From Saprospiraceae bacterium (lineage in GTDB: Bacteria; Bacteroidota; Bacteroidia; Chitinophagales; Saprospiraceae): DNA of 64,000 bases. Location: assembly GCA_016711125.1 (NCBI GenBank), contig JADJTQ010000002.1, forward strand, positions 1,302,001 to 1,366,000, given 5' to 3'. Positions 1 through 7,779 of the stretch are shown one piece after another. Both the position numbers and the translations under genes were made by a program. Numbering within the stretch: position 1 is the stretch's first letter; the number at the start of each line of letters is the position of its first letter. The notes under the pieces are model-generated. The model did no database searches. It worked only from the letters and a program-made list of their open reading frames with translations, and had not been told where the DNA came from.

Positions 1-87
1 CGGGTACGCCGGCTGAAAGTTTTTCCAGTTGATGCACATGAAGTGGCTGTCATTGTTATCATTAAAACAAGGAAAAAATTGATCTGA
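1..87 (+). CDS. 3' end of an unidentified gene entering from the left edge (partial)
   Basis: Frame 1 is open from the first base to a TGA at 85-87, giving 28 residues that end in a basic tail (KTRKKLI). The codons read like coding sequence, but the fragment is too short to assign to a family and may be chance. No start is visible because it lies outside the window. Confidence 0.3.
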   Translation, partial: RVRRLKVFPVDAHEVAVIVIIKTRKKLI

Positions 88-156
88 GAATGATGGAACA
101 TATGTTACTCTGATTAACTAAAGAGGTACAACCCGGTTGGTTCTTGTTCGGTTCCT

Positions 157-214
157 TCCATCCATCCATCCATCCATCCATCCTTCCTTCCTTCCTTCCT
201 TCCTTCCTTCCTTC
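157..214. repeat. Compound tetranucleotide microsatellite (TCCA)6-(TCCT)8
   Basis: Six perfect TCCA units (157-180) run directly into eight TCCT units (181-212). It lies in the non-coding stretch between the left-edge fragment and the 3' end of the OmpA lipoprotein gene. Tetranucleotide tracts of this length are prone to slipped-strand change in bacteria. No reading frame clearly crosses it, so phase variation of a protein is not supported here. Confidence 0.9.
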
Positions 215-370
215 AATGTAATGTTGCTACATTTTTTAAGCAGTCATCCTCGGTGTCTCTGACTCCCGCCTAACTACTTGAGGTAGACGATCTATGGCTC
301 CAGAATCGACCCGAAAAATCCAACAGCCTTGCAGAAGCAGGATCGAGGCAATACAATTACCCTTCTCTTA

Positions 371-1336
371 CTACTCAATCAGCGAATACAACAAATCCAG
401 ATTGGGTGACAAAATAATTTCGGTACGACGATTTAGGCTTTTATTGGTTTCGGTGTCATTGGGTGCCTTAGGAAAATAAAAACCCCGGCCGGAGGCAATG
501 ATATTATCCGGGTTAGCCCCACTGCCGGTGAGTACTTTGACTACTGCAGTAGCACGAGTCACACTTAGATCCCAGTTTTTTTCAGCGGTGCCATCGGTGT
601 CAGTATGCCCCTCGACGTTGATTTGGATATCCGAATGTTCCTTCAAAACACCGGCGAGTTTACGCAAAGCATCCCTGCCCGCAGGATCGATGACGGTACT
701 CCCTTTCGCAAATAAGAGATTTTGACTGAGTGACACATATACCTTACCCTGATATTCGGAGACGGTAAGGTCTTCAGACGAAATGCCTCGCAATGCATCG
801 TTGATGGTATTTCGCAAGAGCTGCATGACCGAGTCTTTAGCGTTGAGCTTTTGGGTGAGTTCTAGCAATTTGCGCTCTCGGATCCGGACATCTTCCTGAA
901 GTGATTCAAGATTTTCTTCTTGTGATTTCAGTTTCATCTCCAGAAATCGCAGCTCTCTCTCTTTTTGATCGAGTGTTTTTTGCTGGTTAGAGAGTTCTTC
1001 TGAGAGTGCAGCTTTTTCCTCGGTAGCCGTATTTAAGACCTGATTGCTTTGGCTAAGCAACTCGTCGTATTTCGTCATCAGGTCTTTCTGCGACATTCTG
1101 AGACCTTCGACTTCGCTACGTGTCTTACTGAGTTCCTGCTCACGTTGCATCAATAACTGCTCTTTTGCTTTCAGATCATTGATCATCCGCTCATTGGAGG
1201 CAATAGTGGTTGTCATGTCCATTTTTTCAGCTTCCAACTGCCTTTTTTGATAAGCCAGCTCATCATACTTCTTGGTCGAAACGCAGGAAGTAAATAATGC
1301 CAGAGTCAGGGCACCCAGATATATCTTCGCATTCAT
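371..1336 (-). CDS. OmpA-family lipoprotein with long coiled coil
   Basis: Predicted cell-envelope lipoprotein of 321 residues. A short hydrophobic signal ends in a lipobox (LFTSC, Cys 18). Residues about 25-175 are a charged heptad-rich coiled coil, and about 200-312 form an OmpA C-terminal peptidoglycan-binding domain with the NVEGHTDTDG segment and the NWDLSVTRA helix that contact diaminopimelate in this family. It therefore probably anchors the outer membrane to peptidoglycan, with the coiled coil acting as a spacer or partner-binding rod. It stands alone, with the start at an ATG preceded by an AT-rich region (TACCTTTA on the coding strand). The specific role is unknown; the domain call is firm. 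Confidence 0.85.
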   Translation of the reverse strand: MNAKIYLGALTLALFTSCVSTKKYDELAYQKRQLEAEKMDMTTTIASNERMINDLKAKEQLLMQREQELSKTRSEVEGLRMSQKDLMTKYDELLSQSNQVLNTATEEKAALSEELSNQQKTLDQKERELRFLEMKLKSQEENLESLQEDVRIRERKLLELTQKLNAKDSVMQLLRNTINDALRGISSEDLTVSEYQGKVYVSLSQNLLFAKGSTVIDPAGRDALRKLAGVLKEHSDIQINVEGHTDTDGTAEKNWDLSVTRATAVVKVLTGSGANPDNIIASGRGFYFPKAPNDTETNKSLNRRTEIILSPNLDLLYSLIE

Positions 1337-1519
1337 ATGTCGATAATATTTAACCTATAAAGGTATAAAATTATTGGATGATCTTCAGGAGAGTCTCTGG
1401 ACCGTCACTGGCAAATCGGTTTAATTGCCCATTTTTTGATTTTGCGATGAAGAAACCCGGCTTTATCACACTTTTTCCCTGTCCTTATTTGATACCTTTA
1501 CACATGAAGAGTCGCAATA

Positions 1520-2179
1520 ATGAGAATAATCATGTGTGTTGATATGGGGTATAAGATCAAAGAGGCGGTTGAGAGGCTAATCATCTTAGCGATGGTTATT
1601 TTATCGACTTTAGGGTGTGATCAGTCAAAACCGATTGGCAATGTGACACCAAAAGTCCTGAGCATTCCCAGTCTCAGGTTAGACTCGCTCTACCAGGTTT
1701 TTGTTGAGACTCCTGCCGGGTCATCAACCACCCTTTCCTACAATCATCACGACAATCGTTTTGACACTTTGACCTTGCCCCTGGGTGGTTTGAAGCACGA
1801 TTATTTACCTTATCCACTGAATGCGTGTTTTTTCCCTCTATGGATTCAGGATAGTCTCGTAAAAGTACCTGCTTGGCTGTTGTCGACTAGTGTGCCGGCT
1901 GGAGGTTCCATCAGGATCAATATATTGGGCATTATTGAGTATAAAGAAAGTGGAGTTTCCAAAAAGGAGCTATTGGTACTACCTAATGATGCCCAATACC
2001 AAACCATCCAGGTAGATCGATTTAGAGATTTCATCATACTCTACGATCCGGTTAAATTTATCTTTGAGACATGGTTGAAAAATCGACATGGAATCGGACT
2101 GGTATCTCAAATGAATTGGCAGGACGAAGAAAAGGCCCGGGAATATTTGGAATCAATCATTAACCAAATGGCCCTTTGA
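1520..2179 (+). CDS. Hypothetical lipoprotein
   Basis: A 219-residue protein with an N-terminal hydrophobic stretch ending in a lipobox-like LSTLGC, so probably a lipoprotein exported across the inner membrane. The ATG at 1544 gives a more usual signal peptide (starting MGYKIKEAV) than the ATG at 1520, and ATG 1532 is also possible. The C-terminal third contains a DPVKFIFETWLKNRHGIG segment and may fold as a beta-rich domain, and a peptidylprolyl-isomerase-like fold cannot be excluded, but I recognise no motif well enough to name. It is separated from the next gene by 30 bases and may be cotranscribed with it. Confidence 0.6.
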   Translation: MRIIMCVDMGYKIKEAVERLIILAMVILSTLGCDQSKPIGNVTPKVLSIPSLRLDSLYQVFVETPAGSSTTLSYNHHDNRFDTLTLPLGGLKHDYLPYPLNACFFPLWIQDSLVKVPAWLLSTSVPAGGSIRINILGIIEYKESGVSKKELLVLPNDAQYQTIQVDRFRDFIILYDPVKFIFETWLKNRHGIGLVSQMNWQDEEKAREYLESIINQMAL

Positions 2180-2209
2180 GCTGTTTATCTACCATTATTC
2201 TTATTCTAT

Positions 2210-3400
2210 TTGGAAACAGTTGTTATAAAACCAGGACCTTGGAAAGCATTTTCGTGCTCAGTATACACTAGTATAAAAGAATGTGGTGATCAGATTGATC
2301 AGTTGCAAGTCCCTTCTATTTTATTGCGGTCAGCTTATTTGCAAGCTATTGAATCCTCTCTTAGTAAGGATATGGGATTTAGGTATCTGTTATTTTTTTC
2401 CGGATCACAAATCATTGGTTTTTCCTATTGTCAGATTTATCCATTTAATGCCAAAAAGAGTTTTAAAGTCTATCGTGAAAAACACAATAATGGTAGTGGC
2501 ATTAAATCGGTACTTGCTAAATGGGTGAATTTTAAGGCGTTGGTAAGTGGTAATTTATTACTCACCGGTCAATACGGTTATTATTTTGATCCGGAATACC
2601 GGATAAACGCTCTGGATGTTTTACAGAATTCATGGCAGCAATTGTTTGAGAAAGAAGCCAAAGAAGACTGTGAAGTATCAGTGATGTTTGCCAAAGATTT
2701 TGATGCAAATCTACTTGGCCAGGAATTGGATTATTTAACTGACCATAATTACTTTAAATTTTCGGTTCAACCTTCAATGGGTTTAGAAATTACTGGGGAT
2801 TGGAGAACCATCGAAGATTATCTTAACGCCCTTAAATCGAAATATCGCATCCGTTTAAATCAGGCTCTGCGAAAGAGCGAAGATCTTCGTAGTTGTACCC
2901 TCGGCCTATCTGAGCTTTTGGAGCGACGTGAAGAGATGCAGCATCTTTTAGATCAGATCCTGGAAGAGTCTGATTTTCGAATCGTCAATTTCAACATCCG
3001 GTATATCATCGAGGTTAAGAAAACATTGGATGAGTTATTTGAAATCAGGGGTCATTTTATCGGTGATACGCTGGTCGGATTTATGACCTATTTTAGGGAT
3101 AGTGACCGGGTATTGGCTCACTTCACCGGTTTCAATGTCAGCCTTAATAAAAGGCTCGATCTCTACCTTAATATGTTGCTCGATCTAATCGGTGAATCGA
3201 TCAAATTCAAAGGAGAAATTAAATATTTGGATTTTTCCCGCACAGCATTAGAAATAAAAAGTTCGGTTGGTGCAACTCCAAGACCAATGATCAATTTTCT
3301 AAAGCACCGAAATAGAACGATGAATAAGGTTTTACCCAATATTTTCAATGCGCTATACCAGCAAGAGGAATGGATACAACGCAGACCATTTAAAAGCTAA
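2210..3400 (+). CDS. GNAT/FemAB-like acyltransferase family protein
   Basis: A 396-residue soluble protein. The middle holds a helical DNA-free segment followed by a region (about 215-370) resembling the GNAT-fold acyltransferases of the FemAB/'peptidoglycan biosynthesis' type. The FSRTALEIKSSVGA motif near residues 343-356 is the most recognisable part, and such proteins transfer acyl or aminoacyl groups from activated donors. The start is a TTG at 2210, with no in-frame ATG before the conserved region, so the exact N-terminus is uncertain. It follows the hypothetical lipoprotein by 30 bases on the same strand. Substrate unknown. The family call is moderate and rests on the C-terminal motif and overall size. 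Confidence 0.5.
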   Translation: METVVIKPGPWKAFSCSVYTSIKECGDQIDQLQVPSILLRSAYLQAIESSLSKDMGFRYLLFFSGSQIIGFSYCQIYPFNAKKSFKVYREKHNNGSGIKSVLAKWVNFKALVSGNLLLTGQYGYYFDPEYRINALDVLQNSWQQLFEKEAKEDCEVSVMFAKDFDANLLGQELDYLTDHNYFKFSVQPSMGLEITGDWRTIEDYLNALKSKYRIRLNQALRKSEDLRSCTLGLSELLERREEMQHLLDQILEESDFRIVNFNIRYIIEVKKTLDELFEIRGHFIGDTLVGFMTYFRDSDRVLAHFTGFNVSLNKRLDLYLNMLLDLIGESIKFKGEIKYLDFSRTALEIKSSVGATPRPMINFLKHRNRTMNKVLPNIFNALYQQEEWIQRRPFKS

Positions 3401-3653
3401 TATCGCTACCCTTTTCCTTGTATAAGTGAAATTGCTGCTAAAAATTTATTAGAGCCTTCGCCGTTTTTACTGGGTAACTTTCGAATAATTATTGAATTGT
3501 TCGTTCTTAGGAGCCGCAGAATATAAAAGTGATTAGGTAGCTTGCCGAAACCCTGCTCTCTCTCTCTTTTCTCCTCTGGTATTTTAGCAAAAGCCACTAA
3601 AATCAGCCAAAAGAATGTGATTAATCCACCAATTGATGCTGACCAATTTCTTA
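3401..3653. other. Intergenic region between convergent genes, no gene called
   Basis: Short ORFs exist on both strands (3406-3597 minus and 3542-3751 plus) but both have low-complexity or biased composition and no family resemblance. A (CT)n tract lies around 3554-3566. I see no clear terminator hairpin. Confidence 0.5.
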
Positions 3654-4073
3654 CTACATACGCTTACCCCGAAGACTGTCGTTGTCAAGGTCAATCGCCG
3701 GTGATTGGCGATCGAGGCGCGACTTTAACCTTCGTTTACTTCCCTCACTAATTGCGGTCCACCCCATTTGATCATAGATTGCATTAAATTCACTTGCATA
3801 TTGATAAGCTGCAAATGATGCTACCGGGGGTTGCTCAAGATCGACAATCACCCAATTGTTGTCTGGGTGGTTTGACCGGTTTACTAAAAAGAGGATAGTA
3901 ACCAGTATTAGTACACTGGCAGCAAAAGCCATCCACTTGCGAAGAGTGCTGATTTTTATTTTATCCCGGTCTTGATCCAATCTTTTTTCGAGACGATTCC
4001 AGACTCTTTCTGTGGGGTCAATCCTCAGATGATCCACCTTTTGTTTTAATTGTTGATTTTGTATTCCCATCAT
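3654..4073 (-). CDS. Putative membrane anti-sigma factor / sigma-linked membrane protein
   Basis: A 139-residue protein with a soluble N-terminal part (about 1-45, containing the RVWNRLEKRLDQ helix), a single hydrophobic transmembrane segment at about 48-65 (WMAFAASVLILVTILFL), and an extracytoplasmic tail. It begins with two ATG codons that overlap the stop of the sigma-factor gene (TAATG), so the two are translationally coupled. Small single-pass proteins encoded directly after ECF sigma factors in Bacteroidota usually act as anti-sigma factors or their relatives. That role is inferred from topology and position, since no zinc-binding anti-sigma motif is visible. Confidence 0.6.
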   Translation of the reverse strand: MMGIQNQQLKQKVDHLRIDPTERVWNRLEKRLDQDRDKIKISTLRKWMAFAASVLILVTILFLVNRSNHPDNNWVIVDLEQPPVASFAAYQYASEFNAIYDQMGWTAISEGSKRRLKSRLDRQSPAIDLDNDSLRGKRM

Positions 4074-4616
4074 TATCCTGCCGCTACGATTTTATTTTTT
4101 TTTAAAAGAGAGGCCAATTTACGTTTGGCCTGAATTAGTTGTGATTTTGAGGTATTGATGCTAATGCCGAGTTCGTCGGCTATTTCACGATGTTTTAAGC
4201 CATCGATGGCATACAGATTAAAAATGGTGCGGTACCCGGTGGGCAGTGCGTCCATCACTTCAAGAATATCCTGCTCAAAAAAGCAGTTCCTCGATTCCAA
4301 CACTATCCTCAGCAATCTGTAGGTGATTACTTTCAATACTCAAGTTAAAATTGTGCTTCTTTCTCAGAAACATCAGAGACTCATTGACACTGATACGTTT
4401 CATCCAACCCTCAAAGCTGCCTTTCCCTTCGTATTGGCCAATATTTGATAAAATCTTGTAAAAAGTCTCCAGTAGAACATCTTCGGCATCTTCCTGCTGT
4501 TTCACATAACGGCGGCAGATACCTAACAAAACTGGCGCATACCTTTCGTAAAGGTATTTTTGAGCGTTTCTTTCTTGCTTTTTACAGCCTTTGATTAGTT
4601 CCTGTTCGGTCATCAT
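4073..4616 (-). CDS. ECF-type RNA polymerase sigma factor, frame-disrupted
   Basis: Directs RNA polymerase to a small regulon. The N-terminal piece (4275-4616) carries region 2 (EDAEDVLLETFYKILSN) and the C-terminal piece (4073-4336) carries the region 4 helix-turn-helix (GLKHREIADELGISINTSKSQL). The two pieces lie in different frames. Dropping one base from the A6 run at 4277-4282 (T6 on the coding strand) joins them as ...EELLFEQDILEVMDALP..., a normal 180-residue sigma-70 family protein. As written, translation stops before region 4. The likely explanation is a homopolymer sequencing error. A real truncation, or slippage on the T6 tract, is possible. The gene is coupled to the membrane protein downstream and divergent from valS. 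Confidence 0.85.
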
Positions 4617-4708
4617 ATCTATAACGAAACGAGTGAGCCAGAGGTTTCTTTGATAAAGGTTTCCCTTATTTCTTTAGTAGATGCTGGTTTTTCTCTTATT
4701 GGTGTACG

Positions 4709-4716
4709 TATCTTTG
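4709..4716 (+). promoter_or_regulatory. -7 element of valS promoter (TATCTTTG)
   Basis: Exact match to the Bacteroidota -7 consensus TAnnTTTG, 26 bases before the ATG at 4743. It lies inside the longer reading frame that begins at 4650, which supports the 4743 start. No clear TTTG lies 20-23 bases upstream; a T-rich stretch is at 4687-4692. Confidence 0.5.
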
Positions 4717-4742
4717 GCCTCAGAACAGATAGATCGTATTGT

Positions 4743-7406
4743 ATGAGTGAATTATCAAGTAGGTTCGAACCTGCCAGGATTGAAGACAAGTGGTACCAAC
4801 ACTGGCTTAAGAGCAAGCACTTTAAGTCGACCCCGGATGACCGGGAGCCTTATTCAATAGTCATTCCACCACCTAATGTGACCGGAGTGTTGCACATGGG
4901 CCATATGCTCAACAATACGATTCAGGACGTATTGATCCGGAAGGCCAGAATGGATGGTAAGAATGCCTGCTGGGTACCAGGAACCGATCATGCCAGTATT
5001 GCCACGGAGGCCAAGGTAGTGCGTTGGCTTCGCGACGAAAAGGGACTCACCAAGTCTGAGGTAGGAAGGGATCTATTTATCAAATATGCCTGGGAATGGA
5101 CGGATAAGTATGGCGGCATCATTCTCAAGCAATTGCAGCGACTGGGAGCTTCTTGTGATTGGGATCGCACTGCCTTTACCATGGATGAAGTTCGTACCAG
5201 ACAAGTCATTCAGGCATTTGTGGATCTCTACGACCGGGGTAAATTGTATCGGGATTATCGAATGGTCAATTGGGATTCTAAAGCCCAGACAGTGCTTAGC
5301 AATGAAGAAGTAATTTACGAAGAGGAGCAAACCAATCTCCATCATGTTCGTTATGCGATTGCAGGAAGTCCGGGAGAATGGATCACCATCGCCACTACCC
5401 GTCCTGAGACGATCCTGGGCGATACAGCCATAGCAGTACATCCGGAAGATGGCCGGTATAAACATCTGCATGGCCGAAAGGCGATCGTGCCATTGATCGG
5501 CCGTGAGATACCTATTATTGCAGATAGCTATGTGGATAAAGATTTCGGCACTGGAGCGCTTAAAGTTACTCCGGCTCATGACATCAATGACTATGAGATC
5601 GGCAAAAGGTTTGGGCTTGAAGTGATTGACGTACTCACCGATGATGGTCATATGAGTGAGGCTGCCGAACATTATGTGGGAGATGAATTGATGACGGCCC
5701 GAAAAAAAATGATCAACTTCTTAAAGGAAAATGATCAATTGGAAAAGCTGGAACCTTACACTCACAGTGTCGGCCGGTCTGAGCGCACCAATGTAGTGGT
5801 TGAGCCGCGGCTATCGCTCCAATGGTATGTTAAAATGGGTGAATTGGCTGGCCCCGCGCTGGAAGCGGTCATGACCGATTATGTGGAGTTTTTCCCAAAG
5901 AATCAGAAAAACACCTACCGGCATTGGATGGATAACATCCGTGACTGGTGTATATCGCGCCAATTATGGTGGGGCCAAAGGATACCGGCTTATTATTACA
6001 AAGACCAACTTTTTGTCGCCACGACCGCTGAAGAGGCGCTGCAAAAAGCTAGGGAGGCCACCGGAAATTCCAGACTTTCCTTAGCTGATTTAAGACAAGA
6101 TGAAGATGTGTTGGATACCTGGTTTAGCTCCTGGCTTTGGCCATTCAGTGTCTTTGATGGTATGCAGTCAAATAAGGAGGTAGATTATTATTACCCGACG
6201 TCGGTATTGGTGACGGGATGGGATATTATCTTTCTGTGGGTAGCTCGTATGATTATGAGCGGATACGAGTGGAAAAATGACCGGCCTTTCAAGCACGTGT
6301 ATTTCACCGGCATGGTGCGTGATCAGCAGAGACGTAAAATGAGTAAATCACTCGGCAACTCACCCGACGCTCTTGTACTCATTGATTCCTACGGCGCCGA
6401 TGGTGTGAGATTTGGTATTTTATCGAGTTCGCCAGCCGGGGGAGACCTGCTTTTTGATGAAAAGCTGTGTGAGCAAGGCCGGAATTTTTGTAATAAAATC
6501 TGGAATGCTTTAAGGTTGATCAAAGGTTGGGAGGCTAATTTGGTGGATGAAGATTCGACTCCGGCGGAGGTTAAATCAATCGCCTGGCTCAACACGAAGA
6601 TGAATTTGGTCATTGGGGAGATCCAGGCTGACTTTATCACCTACCGACTGTCGGATACGCAGATGAAACTCTATAGTTTTATCTGGAATGATTTCTGCTC
6701 CTGGTATCTGGAGTGGATCAAACCTGGCTTAAATCAACCTTTGGCCCGTCAGACTTATCAAAGCACAATCGCCATATTATCCAAGCTGATGCAGTTGTTA
6801 CATCCGTTTATGCCTTTTATCACGGAAGAGATTTGGCATATATTAAATGGTGAAAAGAAAGGCGATTGTATGGTGTCTGAATATCCAAAAGTGGAACATC
6901 AACCTGGAGATAATCTGCTGACCGTCATGGAGCATCTCAAGGAGGTCATTGGCAAAACCAGAGATTTGCGCAATAAAAGCAATCTGAAACCTAGAGATAT
7001 CCTGCCCTTATACATTATCGAGTCAGCCAATACCAACATCATTCTGACCGATGATGGATATACCGAACTCCTGAAGAAGTCTGCCTGGATAGGCGATCTT
7101 AACCGGATCCAGGATTCTGATTCAATAGAAGGTGATGTCAATTTATTATCCTTTGTGGTCGGAACCGATAAGTATTACTTGTCTAGTCCTAAGGTCATTG
7201 ATTTGGTCGAAGAAGTCAAAACCCTCCAAGAAGATCTTGACTATCAACGGGGATTTGTAAACTCCATCAGGAAAAAACTTGACAATGAGCGATTTGTTGC
7301 CAATGCCCCTAGTGAAGTAGTAGACAAAGAACGTCAGAAGATGGCCGATGGGCTTAAGCGTATTGACATGATCCAAGAAAGCCTGGCAAGATTGTCTGAC
7401 AATTAG
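4743..7406 (+). CDS. valS: Valine--tRNA ligase
   Basis: Charges tRNA-Val with valine in the cytoplasm. This class I synthetase of 887 residues has the HIGH signature in PPNVTGVLHMGHMLN, the GTDHASIAT segment, an editing (CP1) domain with TTRPETILGDTA, the RMIMSG and KMSKS (RKMSKSLGNSPD) motifs, an anticodon-binding domain, and a C-terminal valine-type coiled-coil arm (about 815-887). The frame stays open back to 4650, but homology begins at MSELSSRFEP and a -7 promoter element lies at 4709-4716, so the ATG at 4743 is chosen. No frame damage is visible. It is divergent from the sigma-factor gene. Confidence 0.97.
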   Translation: MSELSSRFEPARIEDKWYQHWLKSKHFKSTPDDREPYSIVIPPPNVTGVLHMGHMLNNTIQDVLIRKARMDGKNACWVPGTDHASIATEAKVVRWLRDEKGLTKSEVGRDLFIKYAWEWTDKYGGIILKQLQRLGASCDWDRTAFTMDEVRTRQVIQAFVDLYDRGKLYRDYRMVNWDSKAQTVLSNEEVIYEEEQTNLHHVRYAIAGSPGEWITIATTRPETILGDTAIAVHPEDGRYKHLHGRKAIVPLIGREIPIIADSYVDKDFGTGALKVTPAHDINDYEIGKRFGLEVIDVLTDDGHMSEAAEHYVGDELMTARKKMINFLKENDQLEKLEPYTHSVGRSERTNVVVEPRLSLQWYVKMGELAGPALEAVMTDYVEFFPKNQKNTYRHWMDNIRDWCISRQLWWGQRIPAYYYKDQLFVATTAEEALQKAREATGNSRLSLADLRQDEDVLDTWFSSWLWPFSVFDGMQSNKEVDYYYPTSVLVTGWDIIFLWVARMIMSGYEWKNDRPFKHVYFTGMVRDQQRRKMSKSLGNSPDALVLIDSYGADGVRFGILSSSPAGGDLLFDEKLCEQGRNFCNKIWNALRLIKGWEANLVDEDSTPAEVKSIAWLNTKMNLVIGEIQADFITYRLSDTQMKLYSFIWNDFCSWYLEWIKPGLNQPLARQTYQSTIAILSKLMQLLHPFMPFITEEIWHILNGEKKGDCMVSEYPKVEHQPGDNLLTVMEHLKEVIGKTRDLRNKSNLKPRDILPLYIIESANTNIILTDDGYTELLKKSAWIGDLNRIQDSDSIEGDVNLLSFVVGTDKYYLSSPKVIDLVEEVKTLQEDLDYQRGFVNSIRKKLDNERFVANAPSEVVDKERQKMADGLKRIDMIQESLARLSDN

Positions 7407-7726
7407 GAGAGGGCATAAGAGGGTCTAAATCTAATTGACTCCGGATCCAATCCAGAGCAATGAAATGTAAATTTAAGCATCCAGCGAGTGGTTTGACTTT
7501 TGAAACGATACTCGCTGGTTTTCCCGACGAGCTAAGAAAGTAACGGGCCGATGCCGTGCTTCCCCTCCAGCATAATGGACTATCCGAATATTGTGTTTGA
7601 TGCCAATCCCGAGGTAAAAGATACGGGGTCTTTTGATCAAAAAATTATTCTTCGCAATAAATAAGTGCATAAGCTATACTGTATCTCCCTCTCTAAGATT
7701 AAATTAAAATTCAAAGTGGACCCAAA
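7407..7726. other. Intergenic region downstream of valS
   Basis: About 320 bases with no convincing gene. A 29-codon open stretch at about 7575-7664 (plus strand, ATGGACTATCCG... ending CGCAATAAATAA) has protein-like composition and could be the remnant of a gene, but it is short and has no recognised match. Confidence 0.4.
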
Positions 7727-7729
7727 TAA

Positions 7730-7759
7730 AAAAGCCCAACTCGGTTAAGTTGGGCTTTT
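7730..7759. terminator. Bidirectional intrinsic terminator
   Basis: An inverted repeat AAAGCCCAAC / GTTGGGCTTT surrounds an 8-base loop (tcggttaa), with an A-tract on the left and TTTT on the right. It lies between the convergent valS and T9SS-protein genes and can end transcription from both sides. Confidence 0.85.
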
Positions 7760-7779
7760 CTAGTTTAGGTGAGTCGTGA

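Noticed and set aside
3406..3751. Short ORFs on both strands between 3406 and 3751
   Set aside because: Low-complexity and not family-like; they overlap the anti-sigma gene end on opposite strands.
7473..7670. 65-aa minus-strand ORF in the valS downstream region, and a 29-codon plus-strand stretch
   Set aside because: Too short, no family match, no ribosome-binding site or promoter; listed as intergenic.
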